Notes under the pieces: generated by a model | The model's database searches: none | What the model was told of the DNA's origin: nothing | What the model saw: only the letters and a program-made list of their open reading frames with translations | In this document: piece after piece, positions 1-7,963 of the stretch | Numbering within the stretch: the first letter of the stretch is position 1 | How the letters are laid out: every line of letters starts with the position of its first letter | Program-made: the position numbers and the translations under genes | Assembly (NCBI GenBank): GCA_027575805.1 | Contig: JANBPU010000381.1 | Coordinates: forward strand, 1-13,861 | Length of the DNA stretch: 13,861 bases | Source: Mycoemilia scoparia | Lineage: Eukaryota > Kickxellomycota > Kickxellomycetes > Kickxellales > Kickxellaceae | Direction of reading: 5' to 3'

Positions 1-1557
1 CCTACATATACTATCTAGAAAAAATCCATCCCTTGGCGTTAAAAAAGATAAGAAATCGCTGCACAATTGCATATAATTGGCATAAACAGACTGACCCTAT
101 TACTTTTACCAACAAAAGCATTTATTTATATGTATATTCCCACAAGATCTATCTTGAACTTAACAGCAACCATGTCAACAGAAAGTATAGAGTCAGATAC
201 TTTTTATGCAGAAAACGATAGGTCACACACAACAAAGTGATCCTAGCCTAGAGCTCAATCGGCACTATAGGATTTCCCATATTTCTTTATCATGGCTAAT
301 AATGGCACAATAACATCTGAATTCCGACTCATCCTCTCTGTCTTTTGACCAGCCACTTATTTGTCCATCTCCGGCCCTGCTTCATCCTTTTCATTCTGTA
401 CTTAGAAACATATTCACGTGTTGAAATAGATTTGGATATAATCTCTGGAGATGTAGTTGCAGCTCACCTTTGGACGTATAAACAGTGTAGTCACTTTGTA
501 GGCTGGTAATCTAAATTTACTAACCTCCAACCATTATTTCAACCAAGCAAGTTTCCGAATTCCCAAAAAAAACTGGAATTCAATTCCTCGATTCCTATTT
601 TGTTTCAACCAACTTCCCTTTTACCTGGTTCATTTCCTTTCTAGGTAAAGCAAAATTACCTGAAATCGTCTTTGTTAAAACCCTCTTTTTAGTTTATTTT
701 ATCCACATTTTATACTTGGGAATTGCGCCTGAAACTGCACTTGGAAGATATATAATACAGTACATTATCCATAATTTAGTTTTTTTACTTGTCATCTATA
801 GTTAGGCCTTCAGACTTTTTCCTACTTCCATTCATTGCTATTTCCACTTCTATGATTAGCTGTTCCTAGTGCTTATATTAACATCTATTACTTTTGTTTT
901 CTCTTTTTTATTCCTTTTCTACTCTACTACTTCCTATCCTTATAAAAAGTCAATAAAATCACAGCCCCTTTTAAAAATTTTCATTTATTTTGATAAATTC
1001 TACCATAACCTCTGTACAAAATTCTTTTCTCATCAAAGACAAGACCACTTTTAATCCCACCATTACTATTGAACAAGCAGACATCAAAGATACTTCACAT
1101 GCATAGCACAACCATTGCCATTCAATTGTATACATATATAATTTATATTTTCAATATTTGACTCCATAAAAGAATATTTGTTCAATTTTTTCTTTTAAAA
1201 CTCTCACAACAGAAAAATATAAAAACTGAAAAGATAATTTGTAAAAACTTTTTATTTTTTTGTCCTTAAGTTTGTGAACAATCTTTTTTTCTTTTGGTAC
1301 CATTCTAGCAAATTTTAGATTTGCTTGCAAAAATTTGGCATATTCCCAATTTTTTATTTGTTTGTAACTGCAAAAATTGTCATACCTTTGTAGGTATAAA
1401 TCCAGTCCAATTCCAACACAAATTTGAAAACCTTTACTTTTCTTTCTTTGGAGATTGTACCCTCCTTAATCACACTCACCCACTTGCTCATACTTGCCCA
1501 CCTATCCACCCATCTATCTATCTATACACCAAGCACTGCTTGTCTATTCCATATATC
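1..1557. other. AT-rich region with no supported gene
   Basis: No open frame here has both an ATG start and a convincing protein character. The longest stretches begin at TTG codons and are rich in Lys, Asn, Ile, Phe and Ser, as expected from AT-rich non-coding DNA. A minus-strand stretch around 450-330 is open for about 40 codons after a possible splice acceptor, but has no partner exon I could join. The last 250 bases hold pyrimidine-rich and TCTA-repeat sequence (around 1480-1535), which looks like the promoter and leader of the gene starting at 1558. A TATA-like stretch (TATAAAAAC) lies near 1218. Confidence 0.5.
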
Positions 1558-2682
1558 ATGGATGGTATAGACCAGGGAAAAAGCATACCAGTCTCAACCT
1601 CTGGGCCATATGCTGTTAATCACATAGGACATGCAGCCATGGCTATTTCTGCTTTATTGGGACCCCCAGCATCTCCTGGAATTGAGTTTATCAATCCTGA
1701 TGAACGTTTTGAAGATAGTAATGAGGATGAAGAAATAGAGATTGATGAGCTTGAGCCTCATGGCCCTACTGCTCCCACTTCTTCTTCAACTAATAAAAGA
1801 GGCAGATCTAAAACCACTCAAAAGGGAAAACCATATAAAAGAATAGCTAATTCAGATTCCAACAGATCTAAAGCACAAAGATCAAGTAAGGATAGGGAAA
1901 CTGCAGGATATTATGAAGCTCTTGTCAAAACCCAATTGCTTTTAACTATATTCAACAGTACTCAACTTGAACTTGAACAGATTCAGCTGTCAAAACTCAA
2001 ACCCAAAACAAATCAATATCTCATTAGAGCAATTCAATATGCCAATGTCAAGAATGTGAAACGATCTGTGGGTAGGTCTTGGGATGAATTCAAAAATAAC
2101 TATCTGAATACCCATGTTCTTGGAATGCAGGTTAGCTTTGCACAACAAACTCAGACTGGACATATTCCAGGAAGAGATTTTGCAAAAATTTTTATCTATT
2201 ACCTTTTTGTTGTTGTATATCCTGGATATTCAGAGCTAAAGGATAAAATAGCTGATCCACAAAGTAAAAAAGAACTGGATTTCTATATGGCTATTGGTGA
2301 GCTTATACTTTATCATTTAGTTGAAAAGTGTAGTGATACCTTCACCCATATCATAGATGATAATAGTGATGGTAGCAGCAGTGGCAAAGTTTTGAGTCAA
2401 CAGGATAAGAAGGTCATCAATAAACAATTCAGAGGAATTATTGTCTGGTTCACTCAGATATATTATTGCATATACAATGCAATTCCTCATATTTATGCTT
2501 CATATATGTCTTTTGTCATCATGGGAGATTATATAATCAACAATGAAAAAGCCAAATTGGTACAAAAATTTGACCAAGCTGATACTGCTCTGGTTATCAT
2601 AAAAGCATTTGGGTCTAAAGATAGGATTAGTGAAATCGTTGAGGATATACGTCTTAAAAAGGTAGAGCTAGGGCATAAATAA
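1558..2682 (+). CDS. Unrecognised 374-aa protein with acidic and basic N-terminal half
   Basis: I do not recognise a family. The start is the first ATG of an open frame that runs back to 1321 without an ATG. No intron is needed. Residues 52-66 are strongly acidic (SNEDEEIEIDELE). Residues 72-114 are Ser/Thr/Lys/Arg-rich and include KRGRSK and KPYKR, which resemble a nuclear localisation signal. From about residue 115 to the end the sequence is folded-looking, with alternating hydrophobic and charged residues, two Tyr/Ile/Val-rich stretches (208-224 and 291-325) and a Ser/Gly linker (269-276) between them. There is no signal peptide. An AATAAA overlaps the stop codon and may serve as a polyadenylation signal. 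The layout (disordered charged N-terminus, helical C-terminus) suggests a nuclear or nucleic-acid-associated protein, or a domesticated mobile-element protein, but that is inference only. That it is a real gene is likely given its length in AT-rich DNA. Confidence 0.72.
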   Translation: MDGIDQGKSIPVSTSGPYAVNHIGHAAMAISALLGPPASPGIEFINPDERFEDSNEDEEIEIDELEPHGPTAPTSSSTNKRGRSKTTQKGKPYKRIANSDSNRSKAQRSSKDRETAGYYEALVKTQLLLTIFNSTQLELEQIQLSKLKPKTNQYLIRAIQYANVKNVKRSVGRSWDEFKNNYLNTHVLGMQVSFAQQTQTGHIPGRDFAKIFIYYLFVVVYPGYSELKDKIADPQSKKELDFYMAIGELILYHLVEKCSDTFTHIIDDNSDGSSSGKVLSQQDKKVINKQFRGIIVWFTQIYYCIYNAIPHIYASYMSFVIMGDYIINNEKAKLVQKFDQADTALVIIKAFGSKDRISEIVEDIRLKKVELGHK

Positions 2683-3002
2683 ATATTGCTATAGAGGGGA
2701 AAGGGGAATGTCATGCACATTAGTGCAATGACTTATAACACAGTTTCCTCTATCAAATTGTTCTTTTTATAGTCAGTTTTTTATATTCTTTATATATCTT
2801 CCTTTTAATACAAATACATTAGAAAAGTCTTTCTTATATTAATGCTAAAGCATTTGTGAAGGAGCTAAAAGTTTTATTCAAATAAAATAATATGTGAATA
2901 TGCGAAGATTTCACCAGTGATTATGTGTGAAATGGATAGAAATGGCTCCCTAGTCTTTTCCCCAATTATAGGCTGTTTTATATACAGCTGGTCAAAGCTC
3001 AC
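2683..3002. other. Intergenic spacer downstream of the 374-aa gene
   Basis: AT-rich sequence with no coding frame. It includes the likely 3' untranslated region of the 374-aa gene and runs directly into the left edge of the dispersed repeat at 3003. I see no structured RNA or long repeat in it. Confidence 0.45.
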
Positions 3003-3110
3003 AAGGCTTTAGGCAAAATGAGACCCCAGAAGTTGCATACAAAATAGTCAATAATTGGGCTAAAATCCGTGGGCCCATTTCTACCTACCACAGATCGATC
3101 ACTAATAAAA
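3003..3110. repeat. Dispersed repeat, copy A
   Basis: This stretch clearly aligns with 5331-5443. Shared blocks include AAGGCTTT, AGAAGTTGCATA/GGAAGTTGCATA, ATTGGGC(T/C)AAAATC, CCATTTCT and CACAGAT(T)CGATCACTA. Read on the minus strand, both copies keep an open frame with matching residues (RNG, DF, PI, CNF), and the middle indel is 3 bases. This could be the remnant of a transposon coding region, or chance. MITE copy 1 begins a few bases after its right end. Confidence 0.7.
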
Positions 3111-3119
3111 CCTTCCATA

Positions 3120-3221
3120 TGTATCATAATTTTTGAAGGGTGAATATTTATAGGGGCAATCACAGCCAAATGAATGTCCAGTTTTACTAGTAAACTTTCA
3201 CCCTTCAAAAATAATCACACA
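3120..3221. mobile_element. MITE copy 1 (102 bp)
   Basis: Non-coding element with terminal inverted repeats about 25 bp long (22 of 25 matching), ending inward in TTTTTGAAGGGTGAA, flanked by TA on both sides (3118-3119 and 3222-3223). The core reads AGGGGCAATCACAGCCAAAT and then a TTTTACTAGTAAA palindrome, both shared with other copies. It has no coding capacity. TA flanks suggest mobilisation by a Tc1/mariner-type transposase. Confidence 0.85.
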
Positions 3222-3223
3222 TA

Positions 3224-3532
3224 TGGACGCTGATGAAAACAATATATTCAGATGCTTTCTGTGACTGTCACCAGCACATTTGACATATAATCTGGGTGTA
3301 TGTGATGAAGGGTAGCAGTGTAATGAACCAAATCAAAGTTCACCACCTAGCATAAAAGCGAAAAGCTAGCATTAGCTCATGACATTGATTTCTTTATAAA
3401 ACTGCTGGTTGTGTTTGATAACTTTGATCTACATCATTATTCTCTCTTTATAAATATGCTGCATCCTAGCTATCAGCCAAGTTTTTATAGTAGCTTGCTT
3501 GTTTTGTTTTGTGAAACTAGTGATCTCTTATA
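3224..3532. other. Spacer between MITE 1 and the mariner element
   Basis: No coding frame, RNA gene or internal repeat is visible. The sequence is AT-rich with two TTTATAAA-like stretches (around 3392-3400 and 3446-3454). It is interrupted at the right by the mariner target TA. Confidence 0.4.
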
Positions 3533-3534
3533 TA

Positions 3535-3561
3535 TCGTGATGAAATAAAGTTCTGATAATT
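3535..3561 (+). repeat. Mariner terminal inverted repeat, 3'-side of transposase
   Basis: 27 bases identical, in inverted orientation, to 4827-4853. It begins TCGTGATG directly after the target TA at 3533-3534. Confidence 0.93.
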
Positions 3562-3584
3562 GAAAATTATAAGCTCAAAATAAA

Positions 3585-4715
3585 CTATTTTTTATAAAAG
3601 TTTCCATTAAGTTCAACTACTCTTTTAGACCTTTTAAACCATGTATCAAATGCTGTGTTAGCATTATTTTTGATAAAGTTATGAATCAATGATTGAAACC
3701 TTGCTTTTGCTAGAGCAATATTGGTAAATTCCTCCTTTGCTAGCTGTTTCTTTACCATTGGAAAAAGCCAGAAGTCACAGGGAGCAAGATCTGGTGAGTA
3801 CGGAGGTACTTGAATCCATTTAATTCTATTTTTTTTCATATATTCCTGAGTAGCCTTCGAGATGTGTGGTCTTGCATTGTCATGGTAGAGTTGGACATAT
3901 CTGGGTTGATCTCCTTTTTTAGTTTTATGGCTGGTATGCCATTTTTTTAGCATGGGCCTTAGACATTTTTCAATGTAATAGTCTGAATTCATTGTCTGGC
4001 CTTCAGGTGCAATATTACAATAGAAGAATCCAGACTTGGAAAAGAACACAGTAGCCATATACTTCATTTTCGAGTTTTTTTGTTTTGGAATCACGATATG
4101 ATCATCATCTTCTAACTTCCAATACTTGGATGCAGTGCCAGTTCTGGGAGTATAAAGATATACATAGGTCTCATCACATGTGATGATATCATATGTAAGT
4201 GTAGAATTGCCATTCCTGAATTTTTGAAGGAAAAATTGGCAAAATTCAATCTGAGTTTTTAAATGCTGATTGCTAAGGGCATAAGGTACCCAGCGAGCAT
4301 AAAGGCACTCATAGCCCAACTCAGTTTTTATTATATTGTTAATTTTTGTCCTTGAGCACCCACATACTTCAGCTAAGATATGAGTTGGTACATAAGGGTC
4401 TTGCTCTACTAGTTCACGAATACGATCGATATTAACATCTGTAATCGATAGGCTTAGTCTACCAGATCGGACAGTATCTTCAAACTCAATTTCTCCAGCC
4501 TCGAACTTCTTTATCCATCTGTAAACAGTTGCATTTGATGGAGCACTATTACCTAATGCTACAACCATATTTTGGTAGACAACCATTAGTTTCTTGTAGA
4601 GTTTCCATAATATAAAGATCATGGCTCGTAAATCGTGTTTAGTGATCATGATGGTTTTATATAAAAATTGGAGCACAAACAAAAATTTATGATTTTTAAA
4701 TACAATTTTCTCCAT
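3585..4715 (-). CDS. Mariner-family DD34D transposase, intact
   Basis: Cut-and-paste transposase that binds the element's inverted repeats and integrates at TA. The first ATG (4715) gives 376 aa; the frame is also open upstream from a TTG. A second ATG at residue 23 would still keep the whole DNA-binding region. Residues about 23-80 form the N-terminal helix-turn-helix domain, ending in SNATVYRWIKKFE and the FEDTVRSGRLS linker typical of mariner. WVPYAL (142-147) corresponds to the WVPHEL motif, with the His-Glu pair changed to Tyr-Ala. The catalytic triad is visible: D181 (TCDETYV), D279 (LYHDNARPH) and D314 (YSPDLAPCDFWLFP), with exactly 34 residues between the second and third Asp. There is no stop or frameshift. 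The gene fills most of the element between the inverted repeats. The altered WVPHEL motif, which contributes to subunit contacts in studied mariners, is the only sign against full activity. Confidence 0.95.
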   Translation of the reverse strand: MEKIVFKNHKFLFVLQFLYKTIMITKHDLRAMIFILWKLYKKLMVVYQNMVVALGNSAPSNATVYRWIKKFEAGEIEFEDTVRSGRLSLSITDVNIDRIRELVEQDPYVPTHILAEVCGCSRTKINNIIKTELGYECLYARWVPYALSNQHLKTQIEFCQFFLQKFRNGNSTLTYDIITCDETYVYLYTPRTGTASKYWKLEDDDHIVIPKQKNSKMKYMATVFFSKSGFFYCNIAPEGQTMNSDYYIEKCLRPMLKKWHTSHKTKKGDQPRYVQLYHDNARPHISKATQEYMKKNRIKWIQVPPYSPDLAPCDFWLFPMVKKQLAKEEFTNIALAKARFQSLIHNFIKNNANTAFDTWFKRSKRVVELNGNFYKK

Positions 4716-4826
4716 CACTTCTTGATCAATTAAAGCCAAATTAACACATATAGTAGTATTATAGCAGCACTTTAATATTATTCTTTGAACTTTTTATTTT
4801 GTTCAAAAATTTTAAAAATATTCAAA

Positions 4827-4853
4827 AATTATCAGAACTTTATTTCATCACGA
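4827..4853 (-). repeat. Mariner terminal inverted repeat, 5'-side of transposase
   Basis: Exact inverted copy of 3535-3561, followed by the TA duplication at 4854-4855. Confidence 0.93.
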
Positions 4854-4982
4854 TAGCTATGGCCAATGCTTGCCATAACACATTGTTCTGTGGAGGAAGA
4901 AATGATCAAACATACAAAGGTGAATATCAAACACGAGTTTATATATATTTATGTATGCTGTCAGGACCCTTCCATAACCATA

Positions 4983-5069
4983 TGGATCATAATTTTTGAA
5001 GGGTGCATGTTGATAGAGACAACCACAGCCAAATGGGTGACTCTATAGCCCTTCAAAAATAACTACCCA
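4983..5069. mobile_element. MITE copy 2 (87 bp, shortest)
   Basis: Inverted ends TGGATCATAATTTTTGAAGG on the left and TGGGTAGTTATTTTTGAAGG on the right, flanked by TA (4981-4982 and 5070-5071). The core keeps ACAACCACAGCCAAATGGGTG, matching copies 1 and 5, but lacks the TTTTACTAGTAAA palindrome, so it is an internally shortened copy. Confidence 0.82.
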
Positions 5070-5071
5070 TA

Positions 5072-5330
5072 TTACATACGTTGACTCGTTTTGATTTGGT
5101 TGAATTGCTGCTTTAAAAATCAAAACACAGTCAAAGAGCCACCATGATGTAACAGAAACAACAGAATTTATTGTGTGGGCGGATATTATATGAATTTAAA
5201 CAACATTCAGGGGGAAATGCAAATAATTCCGGTTTATCTTGAATATTACACCCAGAGTCAGCTGAAAACCAGTGAACCAGCGACTTGGTCGGCATTGTTC
5301 CGCTAGTTTGACCATTTGGCCAGATTTCAA
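5072..5330. other. Spacer between MITE 2 and repeat copy B
   Basis: No supported gene. Two overlapping minus-strand frames cross this region, but they have no plausible start or family resemblance and mostly read through the repeat that follows. Confidence 0.4.
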
Positions 5331-5443
5331 AAGGCTTTGGGTAAAGTGTGTCTCCAGGAAGTTGCATATGAAATGACTGGTGATTGGGCCAAAATCTGAT
5401 GAGGATCCATTTCTGACCACCACAGATTCGATCACTAGCAAAA
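5331..5443. repeat. Dispersed repeat, copy B
   Basis: Partner of 3003-3110. The minus-strand frame here continues beyond the aligned part toward 5200, so this copy may preserve more of the parent element. It ends a few bases before the stop codon of the tentative minus-strand gene. Confidence 0.7.
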
Positions 5444-5448
5444 TATTG

Positions 5449-6410
5449 CTATTTGAACACATTCACAAACAGCATTATATATAAAACTCGCAGGATCAAA
5501 AAGACCACATGTGCAGTATATAAAAGTGGAGGTAGTGGAGGTTTCATATTATCAAAGAAAGAAATGATGTCATTTTGGTGGCGTGTTGCCACAGCTACGA
5601 CCACAACCTTTTGCCGACATTTACATCTATACACAAAGAAATAAAGACACGGTATGACCAAGACCATGAATAACGCCCCTCCACATACAGATGAAGAATG
5701 ATGATGGTGATGATATGACTGCGGGTGGAGTCACAGAATAGGAGTTTTTTGGCCTACAAATTGGTTGGCAATAGAGCTACTGTAGAACCAACTTTCTTCT
5801 ATTATCTCTGGTCGGCTATATGTGAGACCAAAAATACCGAGAAGAGACTCGGGATTTGGTAATAACAATAATAAACGTTATAAGGAACTACGCAGCAAAA
5901 TAAAGATCGAAATAGAGAGCGGGGAAGGGAGAGTGTAGTGATAGTGGCACATTCATGGGAGTTGCTGATCTATGGATTTATAGGCAGACACGCACATATT
6001 GGATTGACGGACTGAAATAAAGCCACCAGAACCACCGCCATTTCATTATTGCCATCCCGTTGCTGCTTCTGCTGCTGCTGTTGCTAACATCTTCATTGTG
6101 ATGCTGGCAGTAGTGGTAGTAGTCTAGTTACAACACATCATCCGCATGGTACATTCCAGGCCTCCCCAAAGCCATCCAAGCCGTTTATTCTCCTAATTGT
6201 GCCACCTTTCACCATATTTGTAAACCAAATGTACGGTTCAAGACCACCACCCACCATCGTCATCCCCTTGCTTCCATCGTTGTACTGTAAGCCAAAAAGC
6301 GGGAAATTGGGTATCTTGAAATATTCTGGTATACACAGACACGCCTCACTTCGTCCTCCATACCCAACCAACCACAAAATAACACCGGAAGTCGTAATAA
6401 ACAAGAGCAT
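5449..6410 (-). CDS. Tentative three-exon small secreted or membrane protein
   Basis: Gene model built by eye: exon 1 at 6410-6153, exon 2 at 6103-5996, exon 3 at 5718-5449, giving 211 aa. All joins are phase 0. Intron 1 is 49 bp (GTACCA to CCAG, with TAACTAG as a possible branch site). Intron 2 is about 277 bp (GTGCGT to CGCAG). Residues 1-22 form a good signal peptide or membrane anchor (MLLFITTSGVILWLVGYGG), followed by a CLCIP motif. Exon 2 has an Asn/Ser stretch and then a Trp-rich segment (KWRWFWWLYF). Exon 3 starts with five His, then CGGALFMVLVIPCLYFFVY, a convincing membrane helix, followed by basic and Cys residues (RCKCRQK) as expected for a cytoplasmic edge. A second hydrophobic segment lies near the C-terminus. 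I do not recognise a family. Exon 1 and the helix in exon 3 are the firmest parts; exon 2 and its donor are the weakest. It is divergent from the acyl-CoA synthetase gene. Confidence 0.38.
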
Positions 6411-7353
6411 TGCTTTCAAGAAGATGGGGTCCAATCTTCACAGAGAACGAAGAACAGTACACAAGGTTATTTGTTTGGCAGCCATAACTTGAACTGGAGC
6501 AGAGACAAAAGGCCATTGTTTAGGACTGAAACAGGCTTTCCTTCAACATCAGTAACAACTAAACAAGAAGAATAATAACCCGTTGCAGCTATTCATTAGG
6601 CACACACACGCGGCCCTGTGCATAGACAATTGCGATGCGTAACACACATTCTTCACACACGCACCCTATATTCTTGGACAAAGGGAAAACAAAAAGGCAA
6701 CAACAAATAATGAACTTTTCAAGATCTTTCTGTGCCTTTATAATCTGAGTGCAGCAAAGAGGAGCCATTTGTAAGTCACACACAAGCATCGAAAGGTATC
6801 CGGCCGTATACACATGCGCAGTGGACTGCTGATTTGTTTAGTTACGGCAGAGAGAGCACAGCCAGTCAAAGGAAGAAGCGGATGTGGCCTGATTTTTTAA
6901 AATGATAGCAGTTCTACGCTTGTATTGGCTGAAGCCCCTGCCTGCCATTTGTGTATGCATTTGACTGTGGGTGTGTGACCATCATCATTTATCTCTCTCT
7001 CTGACCACACTGGCTTGGTTTGTATGAGAATGTGCTTCACCCATATTTTATAATCATCGTTGCTCTGTTCTCGATGATTGATGGATATGGAATATAATCC
7101 CCGACATTCGCCCATCTCATCCCATTCCTTCGCCATCACCACTCTGTCGTTTTATTTCATATCCTATTTTAAATCGCGAGGCTAGCTTCTTCTCCTTCCC
7201 ACTTTCCAAACATTCTTGTCTCTCTTCTTCTCTATAATTCTACTATAACTCTCCTACAACATATCTTTTCATAAACAAACACTTTTTAGTCTCTCCATCT
7301 ACTAGTTGCTTGTGACTGCTTTACTACAAACTAAACCACCAATAATACACACG
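6411..7353. promoter_or_regulatory. Divergent intergenic region upstream of the acyl-CoA synthetase gene
   Basis: About 940 bp between the tentative minus-strand gene and the synthetase start. It is less AT-rich than other spacers and contains CA-rich stretches (6600-6665). A strongly pyrimidine-rich tract (about 7185-7260, runs of CTTCTTCTCC and TCTCTTCTTCTCT) with TATAATTCTACTATAACT inside it lies about 100 bases before the ATG, a layout common in fungal core promoters. A minus-strand frame at 7142-6897 is open but has no ATG at its start and no recognisable motif. I treat the region as non-coding. Confidence 0.5.
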
Positions 7354-7927
7354 ATGAGCAGCGGTTCAAGATTTTATTCTAGAGAGCTTTCGAACTATCC
7401 TCAGGTTGAAGGCGAAACCAGACCCCGTGTTAACATCCACGTTAAGGAGGAAAAGGATTTGGTATCTACTCCTGCTGGTTGTCAGTCCTTATTGGATAGT
7501 TTTGAAAAAGGTCTAAAGACTGCTGGAGGTAAGTCATATCTTCGTATCTCTCTATATAATCTCCAACTTTTTCATTCTTTTAACCCCCCTACCAGAAAAC
7601 CTGTACCAACGTTTCTGATCATTTCATTCCGCTTGATCTTTCATACTTACTTCATTTTCTATCAACAAAAATTCTCTCTCCCCCTTTTCCACTACTGCCT
7701 TCAACACCAGCTTCATTACTAATATTATTAATACAGCTGACATTGCCACCACCACGCAGTAACTAATGACGACGAGATCTTGATTTTTCACTCGCCATTT
7801 GTGTGTATGTAGAGCAATCCCCAGTTCTTGGCTATCGCCCTATCATTGATAAAAGTGGCCATGCCGGCCCTTTCAAATTCCTGAGCTTTAAAGAGCTCAA
7901 AACCAGATTTTCCAACTTCGGGTAAGT

Positions 7928-7963
<36 letters not shown>

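Larger units (their letters stand above)
3535..4853 (-). mobile_element. Complete mariner transposon (1319 bp)
   Basis: The element is bounded by 27-bp terminal inverted repeats that are identical (3535-3561 and 4827-4853, outer end TCGTGATGAAATAAAG). It is flanked by the TA duplication typical of Tc1/mariner insertions (3533-3534 and 4854-4855). Its length and a single minus-strand transposase gene match a canonical mariner. Perfect ends plus an unbroken reading frame point to a recent insertion, possibly still active. It lies in intergenic DNA between two MITE copies and does not break a recognisable gene. Confidence 0.95.

Noticed and set aside
33..240. Short plus-strand frames, including a 22-codon ATG frame at 172-240
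   Set aside because: No family resemblance, non-ATG start for the longer one, and no downstream exon found that would join in phase.
320..460. Minus-strand open stretch after a possible CCAG acceptor (basic, ending LVKRQRG)
   Set aside because: No start, no partner exon and no recognisable motif. It may be a transposon relic but cannot be supported.
3120..5069. Idea that MITE copies 1 and 2 are the two ends of one large element carrying the mariner
   Set aside because: Each has its own pair of inverted ends and TA flanks, and the mariner has its own ends and TA duplication, so they are separate insertions.
6199..6492. Plus-strand 97-codon frame
   Set aside because: Antisense to the better minus-strand exon with a signal peptide. 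It is Pro/Lys-rich with no motif.
6897..7142. Minus-strand 81-codon frame upstream of the synthetase
   Set aside because: Begins at a GTG, shows no motif and lies in the synthetase promoter region. An internal ATG exists, but no partner exon is evident.
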